This document shows, in pieces, positions 8,359 through 16,336 of a stretch of 64,000 nucleotides of DNA. Within the stretch, counting starts at the first letter, position 1. Each line of letters starts with the position of its first letter. Made by a program: the position numbers and the translations under genes. The notes beneath the pieces are model-generated. The model searched no databases. It was not told the DNA's origin and was given only the letters and a program-made list of their open reading frames with translations. The stretch is from positions 62,001 through 126,000 of the forward strand of contig NZ_BCNM01000012.1 in assembly GCF_001514495.1 (NCBI RefSeq), read 5' to 3'. This DNA comes from Paenibacillus pabuli NBRC 13638. GTDB lineage: Bacteria > Bacillota > Bacilli > Paenibacillales > Paenibacillaceae.

Positions 8359-9216
8359 ATGCTTAAAGACATGATTGCTTTAACGAAACCAGGACTTTTA
8401 CGGCTGAATGTATTTGCGGTGGCGGTAGGGTTCTGGGTCGCTTCAAAATGGGATATTTCATGGATATCTCTCCTCATGGTGTTAATTGGATCAACCTTGG
8501 TCATCGCTTCGGCCTGTGTGATTAACAACTACTGGGACCGTGAATTGGACCAGAAGATGGAGCGCACCAAAAAACGGATTGATTACATTAACCATCTCAA
8601 GCCCAAGTTTGTACTCGGGTATGGCCTTGTTCTTGGTGTGGCAGGTGTAGTGCTGCTGTACTTCCTGGTTAATCCGTTGTCCGCATGGATGGCGTTGCTC
8701 GGGTGGTTTGCCTATATCGTGATTTACACGATGTGGCTCAAACGCAGTTCGACCTGGAGTACGTCGCTTGGCGGAATTGCAGGTGCAATGCCGCCGGTAA
8801 TCGGTTATTGCGCAGTTACCAATCAGATTGATGTGGGTGCCTGGTTGCTCTTTGCACTGTTATTTCTATGGCAGCCGCCTCACTTCTGGTCTCTCGGAAT
8901 TCGCAAAGTGGAGGAATATCGTGCAGCAGGTTTCCCCCTTTTGCCCGTAGTCAAGGGCGTCAAGCGTACCAAGTTTCAGATGATTCCTTACGTTTTTCTG
9001 TTGCTTCCTTCTGTATTTCTGCTGTATTACTATAACTACGTTGGGCTTGTGTTCTTGCTTGTCTCCGGCATTGGAAGTCTCATCTGGTTTGTACACACCC
9101 TAAGCGGACTCAAAACACAGGATGACGAAAAATGGGCAAAGGTTAACTTTCTGATCTCTGTCAATTATCTCATGGTTGTATTTATCGTGATGGTAGCGAA
9201 TACAACCTGGTCATGA
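8359..9216 (+). CDS. ctaB: Heme O synthase (protoheme IX farnesyltransferase)
   Basis: A 285-aa UbiA-type prenyltransferase with about nine membrane helices. The two allylic-diphosphate-binding motifs are visible: NNYWDRELDQKMERTKKR (about residues 55-72, NxxxDxxxD) and the second loop around WQPPHFWSLGIRKVEEYRAA (about 175-194). The signature GGIAGAMPPVIGY is also present. The enzyme adds farnesyl to heme B to make heme O for terminal oxidases. Length is normal (about 300). The gene is solitary here; the cytochrome oxidase genes are not in the window. Confidence 0.92.
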   Translation: MLKDMIALTKPGLLRLNVFAVAVGFWVASKWDISWISLLMVLIGSTLVIASACVINNYWDRELDQKMERTKKRIDYINHLKPKFVLGYGLVLGVAGVVLLYFLVNPLSAWMALLGWFAYIVIYTMWLKRSSTWSTSLGGIAGAMPPVIGYCAVTNQIDVGAWLLFALLFLWQPPHFWSLGIRKVEEYRAAGFPLLPVVKGVKRTKFQMIPYVFLLLPSVFLLYYYNYVGLVFLLVSGIGSLIWFVHTLSGLKTQDDEKWAKVNFLISVNYLMVVFIVMVANTTWS

Positions 9217-9361
9217 ACAAATCAACTGCTTTTGTAAAATGAAAAGCACGCTGCGGAATACGTATGGACAACCTATGGTTGTTTCAAAATATTTCCCGGG
9301 GTGTTTTTTTGTTATAATTATACTATGGAAAACGATTTTGGAAGAATGGGAAGTGGAGTAG

Positions 9362-9844
9362 ATGAATGATTTACAGCAGGCTATCCTTTTGAGGACGGAG
9401 GGAAAAGTGCAGGAGGCGATAGAGCTCTTGCAGGCACTGACCTTGCAAGAACCGGAGAACGCACAGGTATGGTATCAGCTGGCTTGGGCGCATGATTCAC
9501 TTGGATTGGAGCGCGAAGCGGTACCACATTACGAACAGGCTCTGCGTCTTGGACTCCCGGTTGAGGACAGGGCAGGCGCCATCCTTGGACTAGGCAGCAC
9601 GTATCGCACTCTGGGGCAGTATGCGCAGGCGAAGGCTTGGTTTGAAAAAGGGTTAAGTGAATTCCCGGAGAACCGGGAATTTGAAGTTTTTCTGGCCATG
9701 GTACACTACAATCTGGGCGAACATGGGGAAGCAATGAGACGGCTGTTGCTGCAATTGGCAGATACATCAAGGGATAAGGGAATAACCGACTACAGCCGAG
9801 CAATCCGTTTCTATGCCGATCAGCTGGATCGGGTGTGGGACTAA
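9362..9844 (+). CDS. Tetratricopeptide repeat protein
   Basis: A 160-aa helical protein with three recognisable TPRs (about residues 5-38, 39-72 and 77-110), each with the alternating W/Y..LA and A...Y..AL..P pattern, for example AQVWYQLAWAHDSLGLE and GLGSTYRTLGQYAQAKAWF. A fourth helix pair closes the solenoid. Such proteins mediate protein contacts; the partner is unknown. The start ATG 9362 follows GGAG. A TATAAT-like box lies at about 9314. Confidence 0.85.
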   Translation: MNDLQQAILLRTEGKVQEAIELLQALTLQEPENAQVWYQLAWAHDSLGLEREAVPHYEQALRLGLPVEDRAGAILGLGSTYRTLGQYAQAKAWFEKGLSEFPENREFEVFLAMVHYNLGEHGEAMRRLLLQLADTSRDKGITDYSRAIRFYADQLDRVWD

Positions 9845-9891
9845 ACCTGGCTTATCTGGCTATATAACACCTAACCTAAGGAGATGATTGG

Positions 9892-10098
9892 ATGAACTCG
9901 AATCACGAACTCGATCAGGTGCGCGAGAGACTTGACAGGATTGAACAGAAGCTGGATTACCTGGCAGGAGCTCAACAGGCGAACAGACGCTCACCCGGCG
10001 TACGCTTCCTGATTGGTTTTGCAATTATGATTGCCATTGTATTTGTTTTCATGCTGGTCATTGGTGTTATACAATTTATTAGTAACGTCACAGGTTAA
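9892..10098 (+). CDS. Small membrane protein with N-terminal coiled coil
   Basis: A 68-aa protein: a heptad-like amphipathic helix (LDQVRERLDRIEQKLDYL, residues 7-24) followed by a single transmembrane helix (about 43-65). AAGGAGATG precedes ATG 9892. Its stop shares TTAA with the stop of the convergent LysR gene, so the two genes overlap by four bases. Function unknown. Confidence 0.7.
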   Translation: MNSNHELDQVRERLDRIEQKLDYLAGAQQANRRSPGVRFLIGFAIMIAIVFVFMLVIGVIQFISNVTG

Positions 10099-10970
10099 AA
10101 CGATGGAGTGAGCCATTCCTGTACCGCTTCAATAAAACGACGCGATGCAGGGGACAGATTAGTGAGCGACGGGCAGGCGATGCCAATGGTACGATAAGGA
10201 TCTCCTGTGAGCGGAACGAGAGCGAGCTCGTTCGTATGGTGCTGCAGAACCATTTCAGGCAAAAGACTGATGCCAAGACCGTTTCGAACCATCGCCATGA
10301 TGGCCTGATCCTCGGCGACTTCATAGACGACATTCAGCTTGGCTGCATGCTGGCGAATCAATCGTTCGATTTCGTTATCACCGCCCCATTTAGGCAAAAT
10401 AAAGGGCTGTTCCAGCAATACATCAAATGAGACAGACTTCTCCGTAGCGAGTGGATGTTCCAAAGGCAGGATGCACATCATCCTGTCTTTTTGTAATGGA
10501 GTCGTCTCAAAAGGGGAAGCATCCCCCAGGGACAGAAAGCCGAGATCGATGGCACCTCCAGCCAGCCAGCTTTCAATTTCAGCATAGTCCCCTTCCCACA
10601 GCTTTATTTCGATTCCGGGATGACGCAGGCGAAATTGCTTCAGGATGCCAGGCAGCCACTGCGTAGATACACTGGCGAATGTGCCAATGCGCACGGTTCC
10701 AATCTCGGCTCCGCGAATCAACGAGATCTCCTGGTTCATGAGTTCCGTCCAGCGCAGAATTTCACGAGTATAGCCCAAAATCCGTTCCCCTTCGGCAGTA
10801 AGTCGTACACCGGAGCGGCCTCGATTCAGCAGCGAAAAACCGCACTCGGTCTCCAGACTGGCGATCGCATGACTGACCGCTGATTGGGTAATATTCAGGG
10901 CTTCTGCTGCTTTGGTGAGGCTGCCGTATTCGACTACGGCATTCAGAATTTCGTATTTGACCAATGACAT
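10095..10970 (-). CDS. LysR-type transcriptional regulator
   Basis: A 291-aa protein with an N-terminal winged helix (GSLTKAAEALNITQSAVSHAI, preceded by YEILNAVVEY) and a periplasmic-binding-like effector domain to the C-terminus. Length is normal for the family. I chose ATG 10970 because LysR proteins begin three to five residues before this helix and AGAGGA lies upstream; ATG 10994 has no ribosome site. It is divergent from the EamA exporter at 11136, and the intergenic DNA carries a palindrome (11024-11047). Control of that exporter is likely. Confidence 0.88.
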   Translation of the reverse strand: MSLVKYEILNAVVEYGSLTKAAEALNITQSAVSHAIASLETECGFSLLNRGRSGVRLTAEGERILGYTREILRWTELMNQEISLIRGAEIGTVRIGTFASVSTQWLPGILKQFRLRHPGIEIKLWEGDYAEIESWLAGGAIDLGFLSLGDASPFETTPLQKDRMMCILPLEHPLATEKSVSFDVLLEQPFILPKWGGDNEIERLIRQHAAKLNVVYEVAEDQAIMAMVRNGLGISLLPEMVLQHHTNELALVPLTGDPYRTIGIACPSLTNLSPASRRFIEAVQEWLTPSF

Positions 10971-11023
10971 GAAAGATTTAGTTCCTCTCTTCATTTAATG
11001 CATGAGTTAATTTCATATTATCT

Positions 11024-11047
11024 ATTATAAATATTCATTTTTATAAT
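11024..11047. promoter_or_regulatory. Candidate LysR operator between lysR and eamA genes
   Basis: ATTATAAA (11024-11031) and TTTATAAT (11040-11047) are perfect inverted arms with an 8-base gap, in the divergent promoter region. LysR sites are AT-rich interrupted palindromes; assignment is by position. Confidence 0.5.
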
Positions 11048-11135
11048 GCAAAGAGATCGTTTATACTTGCCAAGGCGAGTTACTTCGACAGAGCCTCGGA
11101 TAGATTACACTACATAGAATGAAGGTAGAAGCAAG

Positions 11136-12083
11136 ATGAACGGAGCACGTGCACCACATGGTCAGGCATCAAGAAGAGCGGATTTGCAGATGCTGCTCGC
11201 AACGGTAATATGGGGATCGTCCTATCTGTTTATGAAATCAGGACTGGAGTCCATGCAGGAGTTGAATTTGGTCGCTTTCCGGTTTGGCATTGCCTTTATC
11301 GCGGCAGCTGTCCTTTTCCATCGGCGACTGTTCAAAATGAATCGCAGAACGCTTGCAGCAGGGGCTATCATGGGAACAGCTTTATTCGCGGCCTTTGTAT
11401 TTATTACGTATGGAGTACAGCGTACAACGGCTTCCCAGGCGGGATTCTTGATCAGTTTGGCCGTGATTTTTGTACCCATCCTGACGACAATTCTGCATCG
11501 GCGAATGCCAGATTTGCGGTTAACGATAAGTATTCTCGTGGCGGTAACCGGGCTTGCATTGTTGACACTTCAACATGAGCTTAGCCTGCACATGGGGGAT
11601 ATCCTTTGCATTCTCGCAGCATTAATGTACGCGATCTACATTATGATTGCTGGCAAGTATACGCCGAGGCATGATCCGCTAACCTTGGGAACGGTTCAAC
11701 TGGGCGTTGCAGCCCTGTGGGCGTTGGCTGCTACATTTCTGCTGGAGACACCACGTCTGCCTGATACACCCCAATCTTGGGCAGCGATTATGGGTCTGGG
11801 AGTACTGTGCAGTGGTATTAGCTACATTTTGCAAACTCTGGCCCAGCGGCATGCTTCACCAACGAGAACGAGTCTGATCTTTTCGCTCGAACCGTTATTC
11901 GCCGCAGCATTTGCGTTTACCTTTCAAGGGGAGTTGCTTACACTGCAAGGGTATATGGGGGCGGCGTTGATGCTCATTGGTGTTCTGATTACGGAGATCA
12001 AAGCCCCTTTTCCGGTATTCTGGCGCAGAAAGCGGAGGGCATTACAGACCGAACTGGGAGATCAGGGAGCAACGGGCGTATAA
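11136..12083 (+). CDS. EamA/DMT family transporter
   Basis: A 315-aa membrane protein with about ten helices in two EamA repeats. The first begins ATVIWGSSYLFMKSG (about residues 22-36); the second begins near GDILCILAALMYAIYIM and contains SLEPLFAAAFAF, the usual repeat signature. It is predicted to export a small metabolite; amino acids or related compounds are typical of this family. The adjacent divergent LysR gene is its likely regulator. A strong terminator follows. Confidence 0.88.
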   Translation: MNGARAPHGQASRRADLQMLLATVIWGSSYLFMKSGLESMQELNLVAFRFGIAFIAAAVLFHRRLFKMNRRTLAAGAIMGTALFAAFVFITYGVQRTTASQAGFLISLAVIFVPILTTILHRRMPDLRLTISILVAVTGLALLTLQHELSLHMGDILCILAALMYAIYIMIAGKYTPRHDPLTLGTVQLGVAALWALAATFLLETPRLPDTPQSWAAIMGLGVLCSGISYILQTLAQRHASPTRTSLIFSLEPLFAAAFAFTFQGELLTLQGYMGAALMLIGVLITEIKAPFPVFWRRKRRALQTELGDQGATGV

Positions 12084-12100
12084 TTTTGAATTAAAGGAAG

Positions 12101-12148
12101 AGTTCTTCCATCATCTTCATTGTGAAGGTGGTGGAGGAACTTTTTTTG
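12101..12148 (+). terminator. Terminator after the EamA gene
   Basis: AGTTCTTCCA and an inner CATCTTCA pair with TGAAGGTG and TGGAGGAACT, followed by seven T. Confidence 0.92.
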
Positions 12149-12190
12149 CGATTTATTCGAGAAAGTTTCAGCATTCTTAGCAAATCATCA

Positions 12191-12251
12191 ACCTAACAAA
12201 ATGAAAAACTTCATAACATGTTTGGTTAGAACTCTTTTTTTATGCTACACT
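12191..12251 (+). promoter_or_regulatory. Promoter and candidate operator of the LacI-type gene
   Basis: CTAACAAAATG (12193-12203) and its inverted relative CATGTTTGGTTAG (12217-12229) flank a 13-base gap. The right arm overlaps TTGGTT (12222-12227), the -35 of a promoter with an 18-base spacer and TACACT (12246-12251). The word ACCTAACAAAATG recurs exactly at 13531, before the beta-mannosidase gene. Confidence 0.6.
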
Positions 12252-12275
12252 AAATGAAAAATAAAGGAAAAACGG

Positions 12276-13310
12276 GTGAGAAGGATGGGCAAAAGAGTAA
12301 CCATGCAGCAAATTGCCGATGCTGCGGGGGTATCCAAATTCGCAGTCTCTCGTGCGTTGACAGGTAAACCCGGTGTCAGTGAACATACCCGGGAGATGAT
12401 TGTGAGGACGGCAGGACAGCTCGGATATTTCAAAGCTGAACCGAAACGTTACCTCGTGGAAATTCCTGCAGAACAGGAGTTGAAGGGAGAGCGACACGGG
12501 ACAATTTTAATTTTGTTTCCCAATATCCGTTCGCAGAATCGCTCATCTCTATACTGGGGTCCCATCTTTGACGGAATATCTGCACGTTTGAATGAGAAGG
12601 GCATGGACATCCTGACCTTAACCGAGCCTTCTTCGGATCGCATGTTTTCAGTTCTTAATCCTGAAGCCATCAGTGGGATTATTACCGTTGGTTCCATCTC
12701 CACATCCGTACTGCTCGAAATCTACCGACTGCGCATTCCGCTTGTGATGGTTGATCATGAAGACCCGGCAATCCATGGAGATACGGTGTTTACGGACAAC
12801 ATGAAATGCATGAAGGAACTGGTGCTGATGCTTATTGGAAAAGGCTACAGGCGGTTACAGTTTGCCGGAGAACTTCCTGATGCAGCCAGTTTCAGAGAGC
12901 GATGGTTCGGCTATCGTTCGGCACTGGAAGAGATGCAGCTGCAAGCCTCGCAGCAAGCATATCTTCTGGGTCCTGATCTGAACCACATTCGGGAATCTAT
13001 TGCCTCCATGAAGATGGAAGACATCCCCGAAGTGATGGTATGTGCCAACGATTACATGGCTGCTGTTGTGATTGGTGTACTCCAAAGCAGGGGGATTGCG
13101 GTGCCTGAACGATGTGCAGTAACCGGGTTCGATAATACGCGTTCTGAAGAACCTATTCTCGCTACCTTTCATATTAACAAGGAAAATCTGGGGATACGGG
13201 CAGTGGACCAATTGTTGTGGCGTATGGAGAATCCGGAAGGTCCCTACGAACGCAAATTGATCTATTCGGAACTAATCATACGTGACGAGTACAATGCCAT
13301 ATTACAATGA
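12276..13310 (+). CDS. LacI-family transcriptional regulator
   Basis: A 344-aa protein with a canonical LacI headpiece (VTMQQIADAAGVSKFAVSRAL, about residues 8-28) and hinge, then a sugar-binding-protein-like effector domain ending in the typical VTGFDNT and ATFHINKENLG segments. The second helix has KFAVSRAL rather than the common VSxxTVSR. GTG 12276 is used because AAAGGA lies about seven bases upstream. It probably represses the beta-mannosidase gene downstream and itself, since both carry the same 13-base word. The effector is likely a mannoside sugar (inference). Confidence 0.88.
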   Translation: MRRMGKRVTMQQIADAAGVSKFAVSRALTGKPGVSEHTREMIVRTAGQLGYFKAEPKRYLVEIPAEQELKGERHGTILILFPNIRSQNRSSLYWGPIFDGISARLNEKGMDILTLTEPSSDRMFSVLNPEAISGIITVGSISTSVLLEIYRLRIPLVMVDHEDPAIHGDTVFTDNMKCMKELVLMLIGKGYRRLQFAGELPDAASFRERWFGYRSALEEMQLQASQQAYLLGPDLNHIRESIASMKMEDIPEVMVCANDYMAAVVIGVLQSRGIAVPERCAVTGFDNTRSEEPILATFHINKENLGIRAVDQLLWRMENPEGPYERKLIYSELIIRDEYNAILQ

Positions 13311-13388
13311 AGTGAATGAATGTGTATCCGAAATTTGAAGTAAGAAACAGCCTGGTCATATCAAAAGAGTTGGGAAAAGACGTTGGTG

Positions 13389-13424
13389 AAAAGACATGGA
13401 GAGATTGGGCTTCATGTCTTTTTG
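13389..13424 (+). terminator. Terminator after the LacI-type gene
   Basis: AAAAGACATG (13389-13398) pairs perfectly with CATGTCTTTT (13413-13422), with extra T. The two genes are therefore separate transcription units under a shared operator. Confidence 0.85.
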
Positions 13425-13530
13425 GTGTAGTGAAAAAGGTCTATAAAAAATAAATCACAAAACAGATTGACTGAATTGTGATTATCATGTTAATTTTGTT
13501 TTGTAAGTTATTTGATTTAATAATAACAAA

Positions 13531-13556
13531 ACCTAACAAAATGTTTTTATTACACT
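13531..13556 (+). promoter_or_regulatory. Candidate operator/promoter of the beta-mannosidase gene
   Basis: ACCTAACAAAATG at 13531-13543 is identical to 12191-12203 in front of the LacI gene. TACACT at 13551-13556 matches the -10 sequence of that promoter. This placement supports control by the adjacent LacI protein. Confidence 0.5.
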
Positions 13557-13580
13557 ACTTTTACGATAACGGAGGCTGTC

Positions 13581-16130
13581 ATGAGCAAAATACAATCGCA
13601 GACTTTTCAGAATTGGACGTTCAAGGCTTGTGAGGAACAGGAATGGATGCCGGCTCACGTACCCGGCTGTGTGCATACGGATTTGCTTAAACTGGGTAAA
13701 ATACCGGACCCTTTCTATGGGACTAACGAAAAGGACATTCAATGGGTCGATAAGAAAGATTGGGAATATCGCACCGAATTTGATGTGAATGAAGCACTAT
13801 TGTCGCAGGAACATCTGGAGCTGGTTTTTGATGGTCTGGATACGTATGCAGATGTGTACGTGAATGAACAACATGTGTTGTCGGCAGACAATATGTTCCG
13901 GGTATGGACAGCTAACGTGAAATCTGTTGTAAAGGCAAATGGCAACATTCTTCGAATACGTTTTCGTTCCCCGATTAATGAAGATCTTCCGAAGCTGGAG
14001 AAGCTCGGATATGCTCTTCCTGCATCCAATGATCAATCTGACGTAGGGGGTTTAGGCGAAAAAAGAGTGAGTATTTTTGCACGGAAAGCCCCGTATCACT
14101 ATGGTTGGGACTGGGGTCCGCGTTTTGTAACCAGCGGAATCTGGCGTGAAGCACGCCTTGAAGGCTGGACGGACGTTCGAATTAATGATGTATTTATTCA
14201 GCAAAATAAAGTAACTGCTGCTTCCGCTTCCCTAACTGCGGTCGTGGAAGTGGAGTCTGGACAATCGATAGAAACAGTTATTCGCGTAGGAACGGATGGA
14301 CAGAGCTGGGAGCAGACTGTAACTCTGAAGCCGGGCATCCAGACTGTGGAGGTTCCAATCTCTATTGTTAAGCCCAAGCTGTGGTGGAGCCGCGGACTGG
14401 GTGACCCGCATATGTATACCTTTCATACGGAAGTAATTCAGGCAGAGAAGGTTGTGGCTGAATCCGCGGTCAAAACGGGTATTCGTTCGGTTCGTCTGGT
14501 TCGGGACAAAGATGAAGCGGGAGCATCCTTTTATTTTGAGTTAAACGGAGTCGCTGTCTTTGCCAAAGGTGCAAATCACATTCCCAATGACAGCTTCATT
14601 ACCGAAGTGACGCGTGAGCGTTATCTGCATGAAATAGTGTCTGCTGCCGAGTCCAACATGAATATGCTTCGTGTATGGGGTGGTGGCTTCTACGAAGAAG
14701 ACGTGTTCTACGAGTTGTGTGACGAATACGGTTTGCTCGTATGGCAGGACTTTATGTTTGCTTGCAGCATGTATCCTGGAGACGAGGCTTTCCTGAACAG
14801 TGTGAAGCATGAGGCGATTGATAATGTGAAACGTCTGCGTAATCATCCAAGCATCGTGCTGTGGTGTGGTAATAACGAGATTGATTCAGCGTGGGCACAT
14901 TACATTGAGGATGGCGGCTGGGGCTGGAAAAAGGATTACAACGCCGAGCAAAGAGAACGCATTTGGGCGGACTACGAAGCCATTTTCCATGATCTTTTGC
15001 CGGAAGTGGTTGAAGCGTATGCTCCTGGTGTGGACTATTGGCCTTCTTCACCACTGGTATCCCTGTCGGGAGACGAGAAACAGCATGCTCACCCATCCAC
15101 GTCAGAAGGGGATATTCACTATTGGGGTGTGTGGCACAATGTGGAGCCATTTGAGAACTACAACGTTCATGTTGGACGCTTCATGAGTGAGTATGGCTTC
15201 CAATCCTTCCCTGAATATGAGTCGGTTCGCAAGTATGCGGAGGAAGAGGATCTGGCACTAGAGTCTGAGGTGATGCTGGCCCATCAGAAGAACGGTGCGG
15301 GCAACCGTCTGATCAAGCAATACATGGATATGTACATGCATGAACCGAAGGATTTCCCATCCTTCCTATATATGAGTCAAGTGCTTCAGGCTGAAGCCAT
15401 GAAAACAGCCATTGAAGCTCACCGCCGCCGCAAACCGTTCTGTATGGGAACGCTCTACTGGCAGATGAACGATTGCTGGCCGGTGGCTTCCTGGGCGGGT
15501 ATGGATTACTTCGGACGCTGGAAAGCATTGCAATATTACGCAAAACGCAGCTTCAGCGATGTCTTGGTATCGGTAGACGGTACGAAGGAAGATGTGATGG
15601 ATATTTATCTAATCTCGGATCAGCTTGAACCTGTGAAGGGCAAACTCCAGTTACGCCTAATTGGCTTTGACGGCATAATATATCGTGAGGAAGAGCATGA
15701 AGTCGCTCTGGCATCCAACTCTGGACAGCAGGTGCTGTCATTGAGTCAGGCTGAATGGCTTGAAGGTCGCGATGCGGCAACAACATTGCTGCGTATGGAT
15801 CTGAAGCAGGAGGGGGCAGCCGACATCGTACAGGAGCATTATTTTGCACCATCCAAGGACATTGCACTGCAACCAGCGCAAATTAAGGTAACCGAAGTTA
15901 CTGGGAACGATGGCATACATCTGGTTCTGGAAAGTGATGTGCTTGCAAAACAGGTGTGGATTTCTACGGAGGCAGAAGGGGTGTTCTCGGACAATTTCTT
16001 CGACCTTATTCCTGGCATTCCGGTGAAGGTCAAGTTCACATCCAGAGGCGAATTACAAGGATCTGATGATGCTGTCTCCAAGGCGGGGGCCATTCAGGTT
16101 CGTTCCATGGCTGACTTTATTAAATTGTAA
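13581..16130 (+). CDS. Beta-mannosidase, glycoside hydrolase family 2
   Basis: An 849-aa enzyme without signal peptide, so cytoplasmic. The N-terminal jelly-roll domain contains WGPRFVTSGIWREARLE. The catalytic barrel has VLWCGNNEID with the acid/base Glu433 and FMSEYGFQSFPEY with the nucleophile Glu537, the arrangement and spacing of GH2 beta-mannosidases (length about 850). It removes terminal beta-mannose from manno-oligosaccharides taken up by the cell. GGAGG lies seven bases before ATG 13581. The LacI gene upstream is the probable regulator. Confidence 0.92.
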   Translation: MSKIQSQTFQNWTFKACEEQEWMPAHVPGCVHTDLLKLGKIPDPFYGTNEKDIQWVDKKDWEYRTEFDVNEALLSQEHLELVFDGLDTYADVYVNEQHVLSADNMFRVWTANVKSVVKANGNILRIRFRSPINEDLPKLEKLGYALPASNDQSDVGGLGEKRVSIFARKAPYHYGWDWGPRFVTSGIWREARLEGWTDVRINDVFIQQNKVTAASASLTAVVEVESGQSIETVIRVGTDGQSWEQTVTLKPGIQTVEVPISIVKPKLWWSRGLGDPHMYTFHTEVIQAEKVVAESAVKTGIRSVRLVRDKDEAGASFYFELNGVAVFAKGANHIPNDSFITEVTRERYLHEIVSAAESNMNMLRVWGGGFYEEDVFYELCDEYGLLVWQDFMFACSMYPGDEAFLNSVKHEAIDNVKRLRNHPSIVLWCGNNEIDSAWAHYIEDGGWGWKKDYNAEQRERIWADYEAIFHDLLPEVVEAYAPGVDYWPSSPLVSLSGDEKQHAHPSTSEGDIHYWGVWHNVEPFENYNVHVGRFMSEYGFQSFPEYESVRKYAEEEDLALESEVMLAHQKNGAGNRLIKQYMDMYMHEPKDFPSFLYMSQVLQAEAMKTAIEAHRRRKPFCMGTLYWQMNDCWPVASWAGMDYFGRWKALQYYAKRSFSDVLVSVDGTKEDVMDIYLISDQLEPVKGKLQLRLIGFDGIIYREEEHEVALASNSGQQVLSLSQAEWLEGRDAATTLLRMDLKQEGAADIVQEHYFAPSKDIALQPAQIKVTEVTGNDGIHLVLESDVLAKQVWISTEAEGVFSDNFFDLIPGIPVKVKFTSRGELQGSDDAVSKAGAIQVRSMADFIKL

Positions 16131-16147
16131 TTATAACTGTACAGCAT

Positions 16148-16190
16148 AATCGTTGAGATCTTCCTCAGGGGGATTTCAACGATTTTTTTT
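16148..16190 (+). terminator. Terminator after the beta-mannosidase gene
   Basis: AATCGTTGA plus ATC pairs with GAT plus TCAACGATT, followed by eight T. Confidence 0.9.
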
Positions 16191-16221
16191 GTTTTTTATG
16201 AGCTTCGAAAAGGAAGGGGAC

Positions 16222-16270
16222 TTCAAAGATATATCCAACATTGCTATAATTGATAATCATTATCAATTAT
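16222..16270 (+). promoter_or_regulatory. Promoter with near-perfect Fur box
   Basis: TTCAAA (16222-16227), 17 bases and TATAAT (16245-16250). A 25-base palindrome (16246-16270) perfect around one central base, with the core GATAATCATTATC, overlaps the -10 and start region. This is a textbook Fur box, so the AraC gene downstream should be iron-repressed. Confidence 0.88.
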
Positions 16271-16336
16271 AGGTGAGTTCTTTGTCACAATGGTTGACCA
16301 TTGGGCGTGTTCTATCGCTTAGGAAAGGGAGTCTAT

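Noticed and set aside
9245-9311. Possible terminator after ctaB (AAAAGCAC with GTGTTTTT)
   Set aside because: The inner part pairs poorly and the T run overlaps the next gene's promoter region; support too weak.
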